A DNA stretch of 64,000 nucleotides, from the NCBI GenBank assembly GCA_027924585.1, contig BSBM01000232.1:30527001-30591000 (forward strand). The letters run 5' to 3'. The notes under the pieces were generated by a model, which had not been told where the DNA came from, did no database searches, and worked only from the letters and a program-made list of their open reading frames with translations. The stretch comes from Larix kaempferi. Its lineage: Eukaryota > Streptophyta > Pinopsida > Pinales > Pinaceae. The position numbers were made by a program, and so were the translations under genes. The stretch's first letter is position 1. Each line of letters starts with the position of its first letter. Positions 10,808 through 22,855 of the stretch are shown here, piece after piece.

Positions 10808-11573
10808 GGTGGTATCGGAGCTATGGTTCCACCTCTGCAATTGTTGGGCCTGTTACGGAGTCATAATTTTATGTTTATGTGCATTTGGAGATTATAAATG
10901 TGTGTAGTGAAATAAATTTAACCTCCTTTATTTTAATAGAAGAATCATAAGTCTTAACTAATTCCTACTTCAGAGATCAATCTGAATGTATTTTTATTTC
11001 TTTTCAATTTCAAAGGTCAAGAGATTATGGATATTCTAGTATATGTAATATACTAGCATAGATTAGTATATATGTGGTAAGGTGTGATATATAAATAGTG
11101 TATAAAGTAAATAATTATGTATATATGTATATTATATGTAATGATGTAAGATATATAAAGATGATGTAGTATAACTATTATCAATATGAAATGTTACTAA
11201 TGGGAAATATACTCTCTATTGTCTGTATTGCTTCGCTTGAGGGAATACTTTTATGTATGGCCATGCTTTGCCACTTAAAAGGTAGTACTTACATCAATGA
11301 TTAGTTCCTTGGATATTTTAGGAAATGGGACACTTGTCTAAATGGTGTTTCCAAATATCCTTTTTTTATTTTATGTATGTAGTATGTTTTATACTATTTA
11401 CTAATTACCGATATCCTAACTTATCTAATTAGTTAGTGGTGGATTTGCCACTTTGAAGTAAGATAGCTATGGGATATTCGTGTATTTTATTATTGATTAT
11501 TTAATTAAATTTTTTTAGGGTTAGTGGTGGCATTATTATTATCCTAACTTATCTTACTAGTTTATTTATTGAG

Positions 11574-11890
11574 TGGAGGAAATGGCTACTTGTTCTTAAT
11601 GGTTCATATTCTCTTTTATTTTGTTTATGGAAATGTAACTCCTTGTCTAATTTTGGAGGAAATGAGTCACTTGTATTTAATGGTTCATATTCCTTTTTTA
11701 TTTTATTTATTTTGTTTATGGAAATGTAACTCCTTGTCTATATTTGGAATAAATGAGCTAGTTGTCTTTAATGGTTCATATTCTCTTTGATTTTATTTTT
11801 TATATTTTATTTTTATGGTAACTCCTTGTTTATTCTTGGAGGAATGAACCACTTGTATTTAATGATTTATATTCTCTTAATTTTATTTAT
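11574..11890 (+). repeat. About 92-bp tandem units (unit 2 copy)
   Basis: Same array as 8228-8600 with small deletions, including a 9-bp loss in the first unit. Confidence 0.85.
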
Positions 11891-12097
11891 TTGATTTTAT
11901 GTGTGTAAGTAGGTAGTATAGTAATGTCTAATAATATATATATATAACAATTATATATACATCACAGATATAATACAATTATATCTGTGTGTGTGTATTT
12001 GAAAATATTTGATAATTATTAGTATTACGTGTATATTATATTTTGTGTATACTATATGTATAGATGTGAACATATGTAATGAAGTAAGTGTAAATAT

Positions 12098-12487
12098 TGA
12101 AAGTATCTGGAAGTGTTTGGAAGTAATTGGGAGTGTTTGGAAGTGTTTGGGAGCATTTGGAAGTATTTGGGAATATTTGAAAGTGTTTGGAAGTATTTGA
12201 GAGTGTTTGGAAGTGTTTGGAAGTATTTGGGAATATTCAAAAGTGTTTGAAAGTATTTGTAAGTGTTTGGGAGTGTTTGGGAGTATTTGGAAGTGTTTGA
12301 AAGTATTTGGGAATATTTGAAAGTGTTTGGAAGTGTTTGGGAGTATTTGCAATTGTTTGGAAGTATTTGGGAATATTTGAAAGTGTTTGGAAGTATTTGG
12401 GAGTATTTGGAAGTATTTGGGAATATTCAAAAATGTTTGGAAGTATTTGGGAGTATTTGGAATTTTTTGGAAGTATTAGGAAGTATA
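12098..12487 (+). repeat. Decamer minisatellite, E2 unit 2
   Basis: The same TTTGGAAGTR decamers as 8801-9108 but about 82 bp (eight units) longer, so the array has gained or lost units since the duplication. Confidence 0.95.
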
Positions 12488-12615
12488 GTGTGATAAGAAG
12501 TATTATGTTAGTATATATGCATACCTAGTATTATGTTAGTATATATGTTATAATGCATACCTAATATGATAGCATTGGATTAAGTAATTATACCACTATA
12601 ATTGTATGGATATTA

Positions 12616-15150
12616 TGGTATAACATAATAATTATTTGGATGTATAAAATATAGGATATATAGGTTATATAACTAATATGATGTGTATATGATTAATAAT
12701 AATATGATATATGATTGAAGAATTATAATATGTATGTAAAGAAATGGGCATATGTATAGAAATAATATATAGTAATATAAAGTATGGTTAATTGTATGAT
12801 TGTATGATGGTGTGTTGTATAGCTAGTAATTATTTTATTGTAGAATATTAGAAGATTTTGGTGGCAAGATGTTTGGTTGCTTGAGGCGACTATGTATTTA
12901 AATTGTTTGATAGTATAAGTAGTGTGCTACGTGTAAATAATTAGTAACATAATATATGGTTAGTATATGGGGATTAGATGGGATTTCCATCAAAGCATGT
13001 ATAACATTTTTATTGATGGAGTATGTATGCAGGAAATATGTATGATTATGTATGTGTTGTGTTTACATAAGTGTAGTATTAGTAGTGTTTGTGTGATGTT
13101 GTTGGTTGTGTTTGTGTGTGTATATATATATCGTCATGTGATAATAATTATATATAATATTATGATAAATAGTAAATATTCGATATGATTGATACGGTCG
13201 ATGTATGATGTTTGAATGGTTGATGTATGTTGTTTGATACTATTGGTTGTTAATGATTGGCATTGGTCAAGATTAATGATTGATACATGTACGATATTGT
13301 CATTACTATATGTATGGATATTATTGGTTGTTCTTGGTTGTCATGGTGATTGATGGGTGACAAAGGTATGATTAATGTAAGTATGGCTATCTTTGGTTGA
13401 TATTGATGATCGATGTGTGGTTGATGTATTTTGATTGAAGTATTCTGGTTGATGTATTTTTCTTTTGGTTGATTTATTCTGATTGATGTGTTCTAGTTGA
13501 TGTGTTCTGGTTGATGTATTCTGGTTGATGTACTATGATTGATGTCTGTATGGCCAGTTGATGCATGTATGGTTTTCATTGGTTCATATTAGTGTATGAT
13601 TAATATATGATCGGCATATGATTGATATATGGTTGAGGTATTATGGATCGATGTCTATATGACTGATGTATAATTGATTTTAGTTGATGTTATTGGTTGA
13701 TACTAATTACTATTAGTTGATGTATATTGGTTTTTTTACTATTCTCTAAACAAGACTTATGCTTTGTGTGGATATGAAAGGTAGTATGTTTAACTACTAG
13801 TTGATATGGACCTTTTGTTTTCTTAGTTAGATTGGAATTGTTGCATATAAGGTTTCTTACTTGTTACATTAAGTGCATAAAATGTTCAAGTGATCCTTGC
13901 AATATTTGCTAGAAAATATATATGTGATCATTATATTTGCGATCTCTATTAGAAAGGTATATTTGTGATATTTGTTGAAAGGTATTTTGGTGGTATCTTG
14001 GTGACATTTCATGTGTAGGTATCCTGGTAATATCCTGGTGGTATTTCGTATATCTTGTTGAAAACTATGTACTAACAGTGTGACTGATTAAAGTATGATT
14101 CAAGTACCTCTGTTGAATATGCACTTCATGTATCCTTATATATCCAATACTAATGCAAGTATCTTTGTTAGAAAAATATCCTTGTGATATTTACTGAAAG
14201 TATCTCATTAGGGTAACCTTGCGGTATATCAAATACCTTTGTTGAAAGGCATATTTGTAAAGTATTAGGGTAAATCTCATGCATCCTTGTAGGGAAATCA
14301 TTTTGGTAATAAATCATGTAAACGCATCTTGGTAATGAATCTCATGTGATTGACTGATTGGAATCCATTTCATATATCTTAGATGCATTTCATGTATTTT
14401 TTTGATAGAGCATATGCATGATGCATTTCATGTATATGTAGGTAAAATATATGCATTTCATGTGATTGATTGACCAGAATGCATTTCATGAAGAAAGAGT
14501 ACACACTTGACACACTTCATGAGATTGAATGGTATAATTGATGCCCTTAATGAAATTGATTGATACACCTGATGCATTTAATATGATTGAATTGATTAGA
14601 ATAAGATTCAGGTAGATGCATTTCAAGTATTTTGTTGAAGAAGTATCTATATCTCATGTACCTTGTATATACTATTGTATTTTGTGTGATTTATTTCATG
14701 TGTAATGTATCTTGAAGATGTATTTTATGTATCTAGATGAACAGTATATATACATGTTTGTTGTTGATCGTGTGTTTGTTGGAATGTAAAAAGTATCTTT
14801 GTATAATAATATATTTATATCATGTATCACATATTTTTATATACCTGATGTTAATCATATGAGTGATTGAAATATAATTTTCAAGTGGATGTATATTTGT
14901 TTAAGGTTTCACGGCCTTGTAAATAGGATTGAAGACCCTGTGATGGGGATTGAAGATCGACCCTTGATTCCTTGAGTCCACTCTACTAGTCTCTGTTCTC
15001 ACATGGGCAGTGGAGATAGACAGGAAAGTAGGTGGTAGTGGGAAATATTGTGGCCAAAAAGATGTTATCTTTATGAGGCATGTATAGGCATGTATGTTAT
15101 CCTTTTGTAAAGTCATATATGTAATATGCATCAAGGACTATGCATTGTTT
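12616..15150 (+). other. E2 internal region, single-copy part, non-coding
   Basis: About 2.5 kb of AT-rich sequence with no credible protein frame. From about 13195 to 13740 it is built of degenerate units of about 15 bp (ggttgatgtattctg and variants). From about 14340 to 14610 gcatttcatgta words recur. It probably arose by repeated local slippage. Confidence 0.7.
13430..13560 (+). repeat. Degenerate 15-bp tandem repeat (best part)
   Basis: At least seven neighbouring copies of a ttctggttgatgtat-type unit; weaker copies extend about 200 bp to either side. Confidence 0.75.
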
Positions 15151-15163
15151 AAGGGGAGGGGGA
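15151..15163 (+). other. E2 polypurine tract
   Basis: AAGGGGAGGGGGA lies directly before the E2 3' LTR start at 15164. Confidence 0.82.
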
Positions 15164-15253
15164 TTTAATACCCTTTGGTTTATCCCATGGACATGTTATT
15201 ATTATTTTGATGTTGTGAAATTATGGAACGAGGTGACTGGACTATGTTATGCA

Positions 15254-15256
<3 letters not shown>

Positions 15257-15295
<39 letters not shown>

Positions 15296-15300
15296 GTTAT
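15257..15300 (+). repeat. (TTA)n microsatellite
   Basis: About 13 copies of ATT/TTA within the E2 3' LTR. Confidence 0.93.
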
Positions 15301-15898
15301 TATTATTAATTAATAAAATAAAACAGTTGATATCAACCGATGCCACATAAAAGAGTACAAGGAACCATGATGTTGGGAGCAAGGGGAAGCAGGAAAGTGT
15401 GTTTCTAAGTGTTTCTATCTATGTTGGTGGACCCTCTTAACTTATGCACCCTCTTATGTTGTGTTTCTCCTTGATTTTATTATTTCGGGATGGTTTTTAT
15501 TAAAATTGGAGTCACTTTCTCTCCTAGTGCACCCCATTGAGTGCCACTTGGTGTTTCCCCTCATGTAACTCCTCCTTAGTGGTTTTCTATTCTGGGAAAT
15601 TAAATCCTCTTATGAATCTCTCTCTCCCCCAACTCAAAGTTCTCCATGAGGAATTCGAATTGGTTGGTGTGTGCTTCATTTTCTCTTGATTTTTGCTTCT
15701 CGGTTCTTGTTCTTAGTTCGTGTCTTTGTTCTCTTTGTTCTTGTTTCACTCACTTATGTGCATTGCTCTTTGGCACTTGGGAATTTGATTTGTTTCCCTT
15801 GGTATGTGTGAGAGCATGTGATCCAATGGTATTTTTGGATGGTTGGTGCACCCTTGTTGAGCTTGTTCCCAAGAAGAGAGACTCGGTTGTTTCTAGTC

Positions 15899-16170
15899 TA
15901 TCTATCTTAGAAGTTGATTGTCTTGTATTGGAAGTGATGTGGAATCCACTTCCCATTTGATGCAGTTCGACCGATGGTAGATTAGTGTTTTATTGAGTTT
16001 ATCTATCCTGGAGTTGTATATCTTAGATTGGAAATAGTGGGATCCATTTTCCATTGGAATACAATTTGACCGATGGTATACTTATGACTATCTGTCCTGG
16101 AGATATTATCCTGGATTAGAAGTGATTTGGAATCCACCTGCCATTGGAATTGTGGTTGGACCGATGATGG
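15899..16170 (+). repeat. Three direct repeats of about 80 bp in E2 3' LTR
   Basis: Units 15899-15979, 16000-16078 and 16088-16170 share tatctatcctgg, a ggaatccac core, ccattggaat and gaccgatggta. They lie about 0.75-1 kb into the LTR, so they could be part of U3. Confidence 0.85.
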
Positions 16171-16307
16171 TTTGTTTTTATGGTTAGTGCACTCTTTCTT
16201 GTGGCATCATAGTTCTGGCTCAGGGGTGAACTATGCAAAGAAATATTTGGCGTGTACAGTCTCTATGATTGGGTGTACCATGGCACAGTCGATTTCAGTT
16301 GCAGGAA

Positions 16308-17014
16308 TTGTGAAATTCCACAGGTAGGATTCACAAAGCTAAATAAACCTCACTAATTTCATAAAGCGTTTACAGAAATAATTAAGAATAAAAGTTGTTA
16401 AATTTACTCATGAAATTGAAACTCAGATGAAAAATTGTTGTTTATCTATCATACAAAAAACATATGGTAAGAAAATTATGTTACAATATAGAGAATTCGA
16501 TATCCTTTGGTAGGATTCAAATTCACCTCAAGTGGCATGTTTAGTTTTCATTGGAACCATCACCTGATAAGGTCTAGTGGACACTAATGATGAATGGCTA
16601 GTCAATTGAGGTGGACTGGCGCATGAATGAGTCATTGGGGCTAGAAATTAGGGGAGGAGACTCCAAGGAGATGCATAACTGACTTGCAATGATCAAAGGG
16701 GCATTTCAACACTTAGTTACGGTGAGACTAGGTGTAACAATTAGTTAACAAGGAAATCAAGGGGACAAGGCGCCTTAATTCATGGAACTGACTGTATTGA
16801 CTCCTAAAATCATGCATGATGGTGCATTTACACTTAAGTGATGTGGATAAGGCACTCTGAGTGGATAAGGAGCCTAATGATGACCAAAATGAAGCACTAA
16901 GGGGACAAAAACAAGGACTAGGTTCTAGGAGAATCAACTAATAATGCATGCAAGATGCATGGATTGCATGTATGCATGCAAAACCAAGGTTGAGATGGTT
17001 AGAATTTTCCAAAA
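16308..17014 (-). repeat. Copia-2 3' LTR
   Basis: 707 bp, similar throughout to 43452-44164. In element orientation it starts TTTTGGAA, where the other copy has the canonical TGTTGGAA, and ends in TTTCACA. Confidence 0.92.
16943..16980 (-). promoter_or_regulatory. Cluster of CATGCA (RY-type) motifs in Copia-2 3' LTR
   Basis: Five overlapping or adjacent TGCATG/CATGCA sites within about 40 bp, some 35-70 bp from the LTR start in element orientation. The same cluster is kept at 44084-44130 in the other LTR. In plants the RY motif CATGCA is bound by B3-domain seed regulators; function here is only inferred. Confidence 0.4.
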
Positions 17015-17023
17015 CCCCCCCTT
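17015..17023 (-). other. Copia-2 polypurine tract
   Basis: AAGGGGGGG on the minus strand, touching the start of the 3' LTR. Confidence 0.8.
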
Positions 17024-17229
17024 AATCCTGACTACGAGGAAAAAAATGGAAAATAGGTCCCTGGTTACTGAGACCAATGGTCACCCCATAAAACAATCTA
17101 AAAAATAACTGAGGAAAGAGGGAAAACCCAATGGGGAAAAAAACCCTGAAAATAGACTATAAAAATATAATCAACCAAAGTATCACTCACCCCTAGAAGG
17201 GATCATAGATGATTGAAATTTTTCACTGA

Positions 17230-18700
17230 AAACATTTTGGTGAAAATATCTGCAATCTTCTCTTATGAAGGGCATTAAAGCAGTGTAATGGTACGATCAT
17301 GCACCAACCCTCAGATATAGTGCATATGTATCTCAATGTATTTGTTCCTTTGAATCTCAACTGGATCTATGGAAATCTTGATGGCACTTTGATTGTCAAA
17401 GATGATGACTGGTCGAGTACTATAGAGAATACCAAACTCTGATAATATTCCCTACAGCCAGATTCACTGTGTGGATGCATTCATTGCACCTATGTACTCG
17501 GATTCAACTGATGAAAGAGAAAGAGTTTTTTTTTTGCTCGACCAAAATATAGGACCGTATCCAAACATGAAACCATATCCTGATGTAGACCTCTAATCTG
17601 AGCTATCTCCATCTCAATCTGAATCTGTGTACCCAACAAGTTTCAATGGAGACCCAGTTGCATAGTGAATACCATAGGTCATTGTCCCTTGCACATAGTG
17701 CAAGATCCTTTTAGCCGCCTTCTAGTGAATCTCATGAGGATCTTGCATGTATCTAGAGACAACACTCGCTGCATAGGATAGATCAAGGAGAGTATGTGTA
17801 AGAAACAAAAGACTCCTAATCAGTTTCATTTACAAGGTGCTATCTACCAATGGTGAAGGAGAACCATCATCGAGACTAACACCTGAAAGAAAAGGAAATG
17901 TTGTTGGTTTGAATTTTGTCATGTGAAACATGTCAAGTAGATCTACTGCATACTTGTACTGTGCAATCTTGATTCCTGAATCACTCTGAGAGACTTCAAG
18001 ACCAAGAAACTGATTTAGCAGTCCCAAATATGACATTGAGAAAGCATTGTGCAAGGATGAATTGATAGATCTAATGCATGATAATAAATTCCCTATAATA
18101 AATAAATCATCAACATATAGGACAATAAGGAGAAGATATTCACCATCACTCTTCATGTAGACATTTGAATCTGACTTGCATCTCTGAAAATCTTGTGACA
18201 GTAGAAAGGAGTCCATCTTTGCATACCATGCTCAAGGAACCTAATTGAGCCCATATACCTTAATTTGCACACTAATGAAGTATCCTCAATGTATCTTTCA
18301 GGTTGCTTCATGTAGATCTCATCCTCTATATCTCATTGAAGAAATGCACTCTTCACATCCATTGATGCACCTCTCAGTGCTTGGATGTAGCTAGATCCAA
18401 AACAAGTCGGATGGAGTCCATCTTTTCCACTGGAGCGAAGGTCTCTATATAGTCAATCCCTTGAACCTGAGAGAATCCTTTAGAAACCAAGCGAGCCTTA
18501 TACTTTCATTTTTCTCCTTATGATCCCATCTTAGTTCTATATACCCACTTACATTGAACAAGATTCCTTCCAGGAGGGAGAGAAACAAGCTCCCAAATCT
18601 CATTTTTCTGAAGAGATTTGTACTCTTCATCCATAGATGTTATCCATCTTGGATCTTGGGAGGCCTCAAAGAAATTTTTTTGATCTGATCCAACAATCAT
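17230..18700 (-). pseudogene. Copia-2 reverse transcriptase and RNase H
   Basis: Reading down from 18700: the RT N-terminus (DEEYKSLQKNEIWELV, CKWVYRTK), MDVKSAFLQ, then MDSFLLSQDFQRCKSDSNVY and the intact active-site box YVDD at 18119-18108. The connection domain and a decayed RNase H follow, ending in IRWLVHDRTITL and IADIFTK just above 17240, typical of copia pol. Several stops and shifts interrupt the frame (for example near 18445 and 18230). Together with 18938-19661 it completes the pol half on the low side of Gypsy-1. Confidence 0.85.
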
Positions 18701-18937
18701 AAAGCATATGATAGGAAGAAAGGGATATGTATGAGAGAGTGCAAAACTTGCACTTTGATACTAAGATCTGGTTCTTCTTGGATCTTATGGATTCCCAACA
18801 AGCTAACTAGCAGTTTCTATGGTATTTTCATCCCATTTTGGAAGTGGTGTTGGATCATGTGGTTCTATATCTATAGGATCTACTGGATCTTGTGGATATG
18901 GATCTAGCATGTGCTCATCCTCACTTTCTGAATTAGA

Positions 18938-19661
18938 TTATGAGCTTTCATGGGAAGATGATTCGCTATAATGTTCAACATATTGTGGTGGACTAGTTGG
19001 TGATATTTCTACTTCAACATGGTGGGCATCATACAATGGCCATTCTTCAAACTGGACACTTATTTCAAGGATGGTCTTCATGGTGGACAGATCCAACAGT
19101 TTATAGGCCTTTTCATTTTGTGCATAACAAACCAATATGCACTTTTTACTTTGAGGCTCTAAAGCTCTCCTCTTCTCTGAAAGAATCCTGGCACAAGACT
19201 TTGAACCAAAAACTATGAGATGAGACACATCTTGCTTGTATCCCATATAAGCTTCAAATGGAGTTTTTCCTTTTAGGCATTTGTGTGTAACTCTATTCTA
19301 GAGATATGCAACACAGTTGACAGCTTCTAATCAAATTCTAAGAGACAATGCCTTGGAATCAAGCATGCATGTAGCCATCTCTTTTAGGGTTTTGTTCTTT
19401 CTTTCATCCATACCATTCTGTTGTGGTGTCTATAGAACATTGTGCTGCATTTCAATACCTTCAAATGCAAAAAATAGTTCTTCACATATTCTCCTCCATT
19501 ATTAGTATGAAGGACCTTTATCTTTATGTCGGTAAAATTTTCTACAACATCTTTAAAAAAATTGAAATATTCAAAGACTTATGATTTCAACTTTAGAAAA
19601 TAGACCCAACTGAATCTTGAATAGTCATCTATGAATGTTAAGATGTATCTAGAATTATTCA
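18938..19661 (-). pseudogene. Copia-2 integrase, core and C-terminal half
   Basis: The part beyond the Gypsy-1 insertion: NNSRYILTFIDDYSRFSWVY, then HTNNGGEY, where the family has (S/T)DNGGE; the second catalytic Asp has become Asn through a likely G-to-A change. A decayed stretch is followed by a readable 102-codon piece (19246-18938) with VSHLIVFGS and the acidic hinge. The first half lies at 33551-33726. Confidence 0.85.
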
Positions 19662-19666
19662 GAGAT

Positions 19667-20661
19667 TGTTACACCAAAATCTCATCGTCATGAGTTTTGT
19701 GTCCTTTATATGCCTTATTTCCTAAAGCACTTGGGATAAAATACCTAAAGGAGAGTTGATGTTTATCCCTTTGACTTTTGTTGTCACCCCGACGCGCCCT
19801 GTTCTCTGGAAAGGTGCATTAGACTTAAGGTGATGAGCTCTGCACATTAGTAGAGCGCGTCGGTGACACATTCTTCCCTTGCATAAGGTGCATCACCCTT
19901 CCAATGGCGCTATTTTTCCATGTACAAGGTGTGTCGTTGTTGGTTAAAGTGGATAAAGAGAAGCTTCGAGTGAATTATCAAACCTTGGTTGTCATGGAGG
20001 TCTATCCCTACATACTTGGGAAGGTGGCACTCGATCCCCTTACCTAGTGGGATGATCCCTTAATATTATCCCCTAAATACTCAACCTATCATATCCCTTT
20101 TGGCCTATAAATATGACCCTCCTCTCCATGGTTAAGGAGAGGAAGGATAGAACACCCATATGCTCATGGAATTTTGATAGGAGATCCTTTTCATCCACAA
20201 GGAGGATAGAAGGCTTAGATCATTTGAAGGGTTGGATAATTTGAGGCTTAGGATCATTTGAGTTGGTGTTATAACTTCAAAGCATTGGTTGTAACTCTCG
20301 AATTTTTGTTTGCTGCAAATTACATTTAATACAATTTCTTTCCATGAACTTATTGTCTTGATAATGTTTAGGATTGACCTCTTTGACTGTTGATCTAGTT
20401 AGATTCATAATCATATGATTTCAATATTCGTTTGTTTCCACTTGCTCTATCTTGTTTTGTAACCGGAGATCAAGGAATTGGGAGTTATATCAAACCAGGA
20501 GAAAGGAGTTGCATCTATAAGGTAAGTTGTTTCCCAATTTGCTTTGCAACTTAATCTATCTAGGAAAGTTAAGTGTGTTATGTATGTGTTTTGTTCTAGA
20601 TATGAATCATTCAGACTAGAGAGATTAGTTTTTGTCTACATTAACAGATTGTCTATAAACA
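19667..20661 (+). repeat. Gypsy-1 5' LTR
   Basis: 995 bp, TGTTACACC...TATAAACA. It has a canonical TATA box at 20106-20113 (tataaata), about 440 bp into the LTR, and several GCGTC-type words in U3. Confidence 0.95.
20106..20113 (+). promoter_or_regulatory. TATA box of Gypsy-1 5' LTR
   Basis: TATAAATA in the context ggcctataaatatgac. The 3' LTR keeps it unchanged at 32990-32997. Transcription should begin about 30 bp downstream. Confidence 0.7.
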
Positions 20662-20665
20662 AAAA

Positions 20666-20685
20666 TGGAGACCATACTAGGGATC
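20666..20685 (+). other. Possible Gypsy-1 primer-binding site
   Basis: tggagaccatactagggatc starts four bases after the LTR. It agrees at about 13 of 20 positions with the TGGCGCC...GGGGATC type PBS (tRNA-Asp) found in Tat and Athila elements; most differences are C/T or G/A. The assignment is tentative. Confidence 0.4.
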
Positions 20686-22855
20686 TATAGCCCATATTTT
20701 TGGTTTGTTTCCAATTCTTGTTTTTTCTTGGTTTTGCCTCTAAATTTCCTCTCCCTCCACCAAATCTGATTATCAAAGAGTTTATGGGTTATCCAGACTC
20801 TGATCAGGGTTTAGATATATCCATTTATCTTTTTATTTTTTGAGAATTCTTCTTTTTTATTGCTTGGATCCCGCACGACGCACCTGGGCAATTCATATCC
20901 CATGTCACTGTCTCTCTGATGTTATTTGTCTTAAGGAAACATGCGTCAAAGCCGCTATCTGCCATTTTACAGACTGCATCACTGGTGCACTTCCTGTGTG
21001 TGCGGAGCGCATCGCTGGGGCTTCGAAAGCTCTATTGTACCCTTGTAGGGCGCGTCTCCCTTCATAACTTGGTGCATAGTTTGAAATATTTCCCAATTTG
21101 ATTTTTGGATTCATTCTTTGAATTCTGTAGATTGCATTTCACAGTCTCATAACTCCCTAGGTATAGCATGCTTTTTCCATTGGCATGCTTTTGTATTTCA
21201 ATCTTGATTTGGGTCCTAGTTAGTCAAGCGAGTGCACCTCTCATACTGGGAAATTTAAATCCCTCATGGGTTTGTTCAGTCTTGTGACTCCCTATCAGTC
21301 CATCTGATATGTTCAATCTAACTTCTCAACCCTCCAATAGGTATTTGGTGTGTTTTTTGCAAAATTATGTGTGTGGTTTTGTGTGTTTGAAGATCTTGGG
21401 TAATTTATATTTTTGTGAATTTCCAATTGAGTTTGCAGTAGAAAAGCTCTCTAGTTATCTGAATTTGGAGTAAAAGAATACCACAATTCTCAAATTTATT
21501 TGAGTCCATTGATGTGAAAAACAAAAATTTCTTATTATTTCCATTTCGAGCACATTGCCTGGAATCGGTTCAAAGAGTTTTTATCTTCTGAAATCGGCAT
21601 TTAAATAAGCTTTGGAAAGCGAAAAATTTAGTAATGCTTATGACTTCTTGGTTGTAAAAAACTCTTTTTATTTCCTTGAAATTTGTTGAGTTCATTTGAG
21701 CCTTCTCAAAGTATTCCAAAAGTTAGTAAAAACTCGAGTATTTTTTTATTTTCTCTCCATATCTTTTAGTTTTCATTTCAGTATTAGAGTTAGTGCTTTC
21801 AAAAGGAAATTCATCTTTCATTCTTTGCTCGTAGATCTACTTGAATTGAAAAGGAAAAAGACAAAAATATTTTTTGATTCGGTGTGTTAATTTTCATTTT
21901 TGTTGGATTGTTGAAAGAATACTTTCTATGTCTTTTGGTTAATTTGAGAGTATAGGTTTTTTGTTCATTTTTGTTATTATAAAATCAAAAAGACTTCTCC
22001 TTATTTCAGTTAGTTTTCATCGAAAGAGAAACAAAGGCTTGCATTGCATATAGAGTAATTCTTCCTCTTTTTAAATTCCAAGTCTACACCTCATGCATCC
22101 ACTTAACCATCAAGATAAAATTAAGCGGTAGCTTAGGTTAAAATTTTATAGAAACTTGCGTGTTATGTTAGAGACGTGCTACGGCGTCTTAAAGTGTGGC
22201 AGCTGTCGTTATTTTCCTGCACTGCATCCTGAGGGATTGTAGTTCTTCCACGTACCATTCGGTATATCGAATGGCCTTTCATGTACCTTTGGGTATATAT
22301 AAATGTACTTCACGTACTCAATAGTATATCGGAAGGCTCTTGTCATGCGGTTGTGCATTAGACAACACCACTGCGGATTGGAACTCCCACGTACCTTGTG
22401 TATATCGGGAGACCCCATTAGGATTCTTGAAACCTTTTGAGTTAACTATTGGCCATCTTAGCATGGAAATACACTGAGAACAACACTCGAGGAGCTACTA
22501 CGCGCATACTTCCAGGTAGTTGGGTTACACGGTCATGGGTACGTTCCTAATCCTCCTTGGTTAGTGCTCTTAAATATTGGGTCGATTATAATTGTTGGAC
22601 CCTGTAGTATATCGCGATTTGCAACACTTTGATAATCCCGTGAGTTTCTATAATTTTGAATCCTAACCACCACATAATTTTGCTTGGATCTTTAGCTTAA
22701 TTAGATCTTGAAGTGTGTTTTTCCTTTTATAGAAAACCCTTAGGAGAAGTTTTATTTCATCCATCCCGATTGATCAATCTTTAAGAAGATCCCATAGAAT
22801 TTTAAATTTACCACCTGAATATCCCCTTAATAAGGAGGATAACGCGAGCACAATT
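20686..22855 (+). other. Gypsy-1 leader, non-coding
   Basis: About 2.2 kb between PBS and gag without a credible gene; short frames here have no motifs. It contains four imperfect copies of a cacgtacc-ggtatatcg unit (22249-22415) and several GCGTC/GACGC words (20877, 20943, 21050). Tat elements often have long leaders. Confidence 0.65.
22249..22415 (+). repeat. Four copies of a cacgtacc...tatatcg unit in Gypsy-1 leader
   Basis: Copies start at about 22249, 22280, 22311 and 22388 (31-bp spacing, then 77). Each has (c/t)acgtac, then gtatat(c/a)(g/t), and usually ga(a/g)ggc. Three can form ACGT-centred E/G-box-like cores. Confidence 0.65.

Larger units (their letters stand above)
5898..12615 (+). 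repeat. Tandem duplication of about 3.35 kb (Copia-1 LTR plus E2 segment)
   Basis: Unit 1 is 5898-9237 and unit 2 is 9238-12615. Each unit is a Copia-1 LTR followed by the same E2 5' LTR remnant, PBS and internal sequence up to ...ggatatta. Substitutions are few across both copies, but the microsatellite is shorter and the decamer minisatellite longer in unit 2. The junction at 9237/9238 joins the end of the E2 segment to an LTR that has lost about five terminal bases; after 12615 the undisturbed E2 sequence continues instead. Confidence 0.9.
15164..16307 (+). repeat. E2 3' LTR, first part
   Basis: It starts TTTAATACCC after the polypurine tract and runs to the Copia-2 insertion point. The continuation is at 44165. 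A (TTA)n microsatellite lies at 15257-15300 and three direct repeats at 15899-16170. The 104-codon plus frame at 15646-15960 has no family resemblance and is not called a gene. Confidence 0.8.

Noticed and set aside
15646-15960. 104-codon Cys/Ser-rich plus frame
   Set aside because: It lies within the E2 LTR, has no motif, and has an equally long shadow on the other strand.
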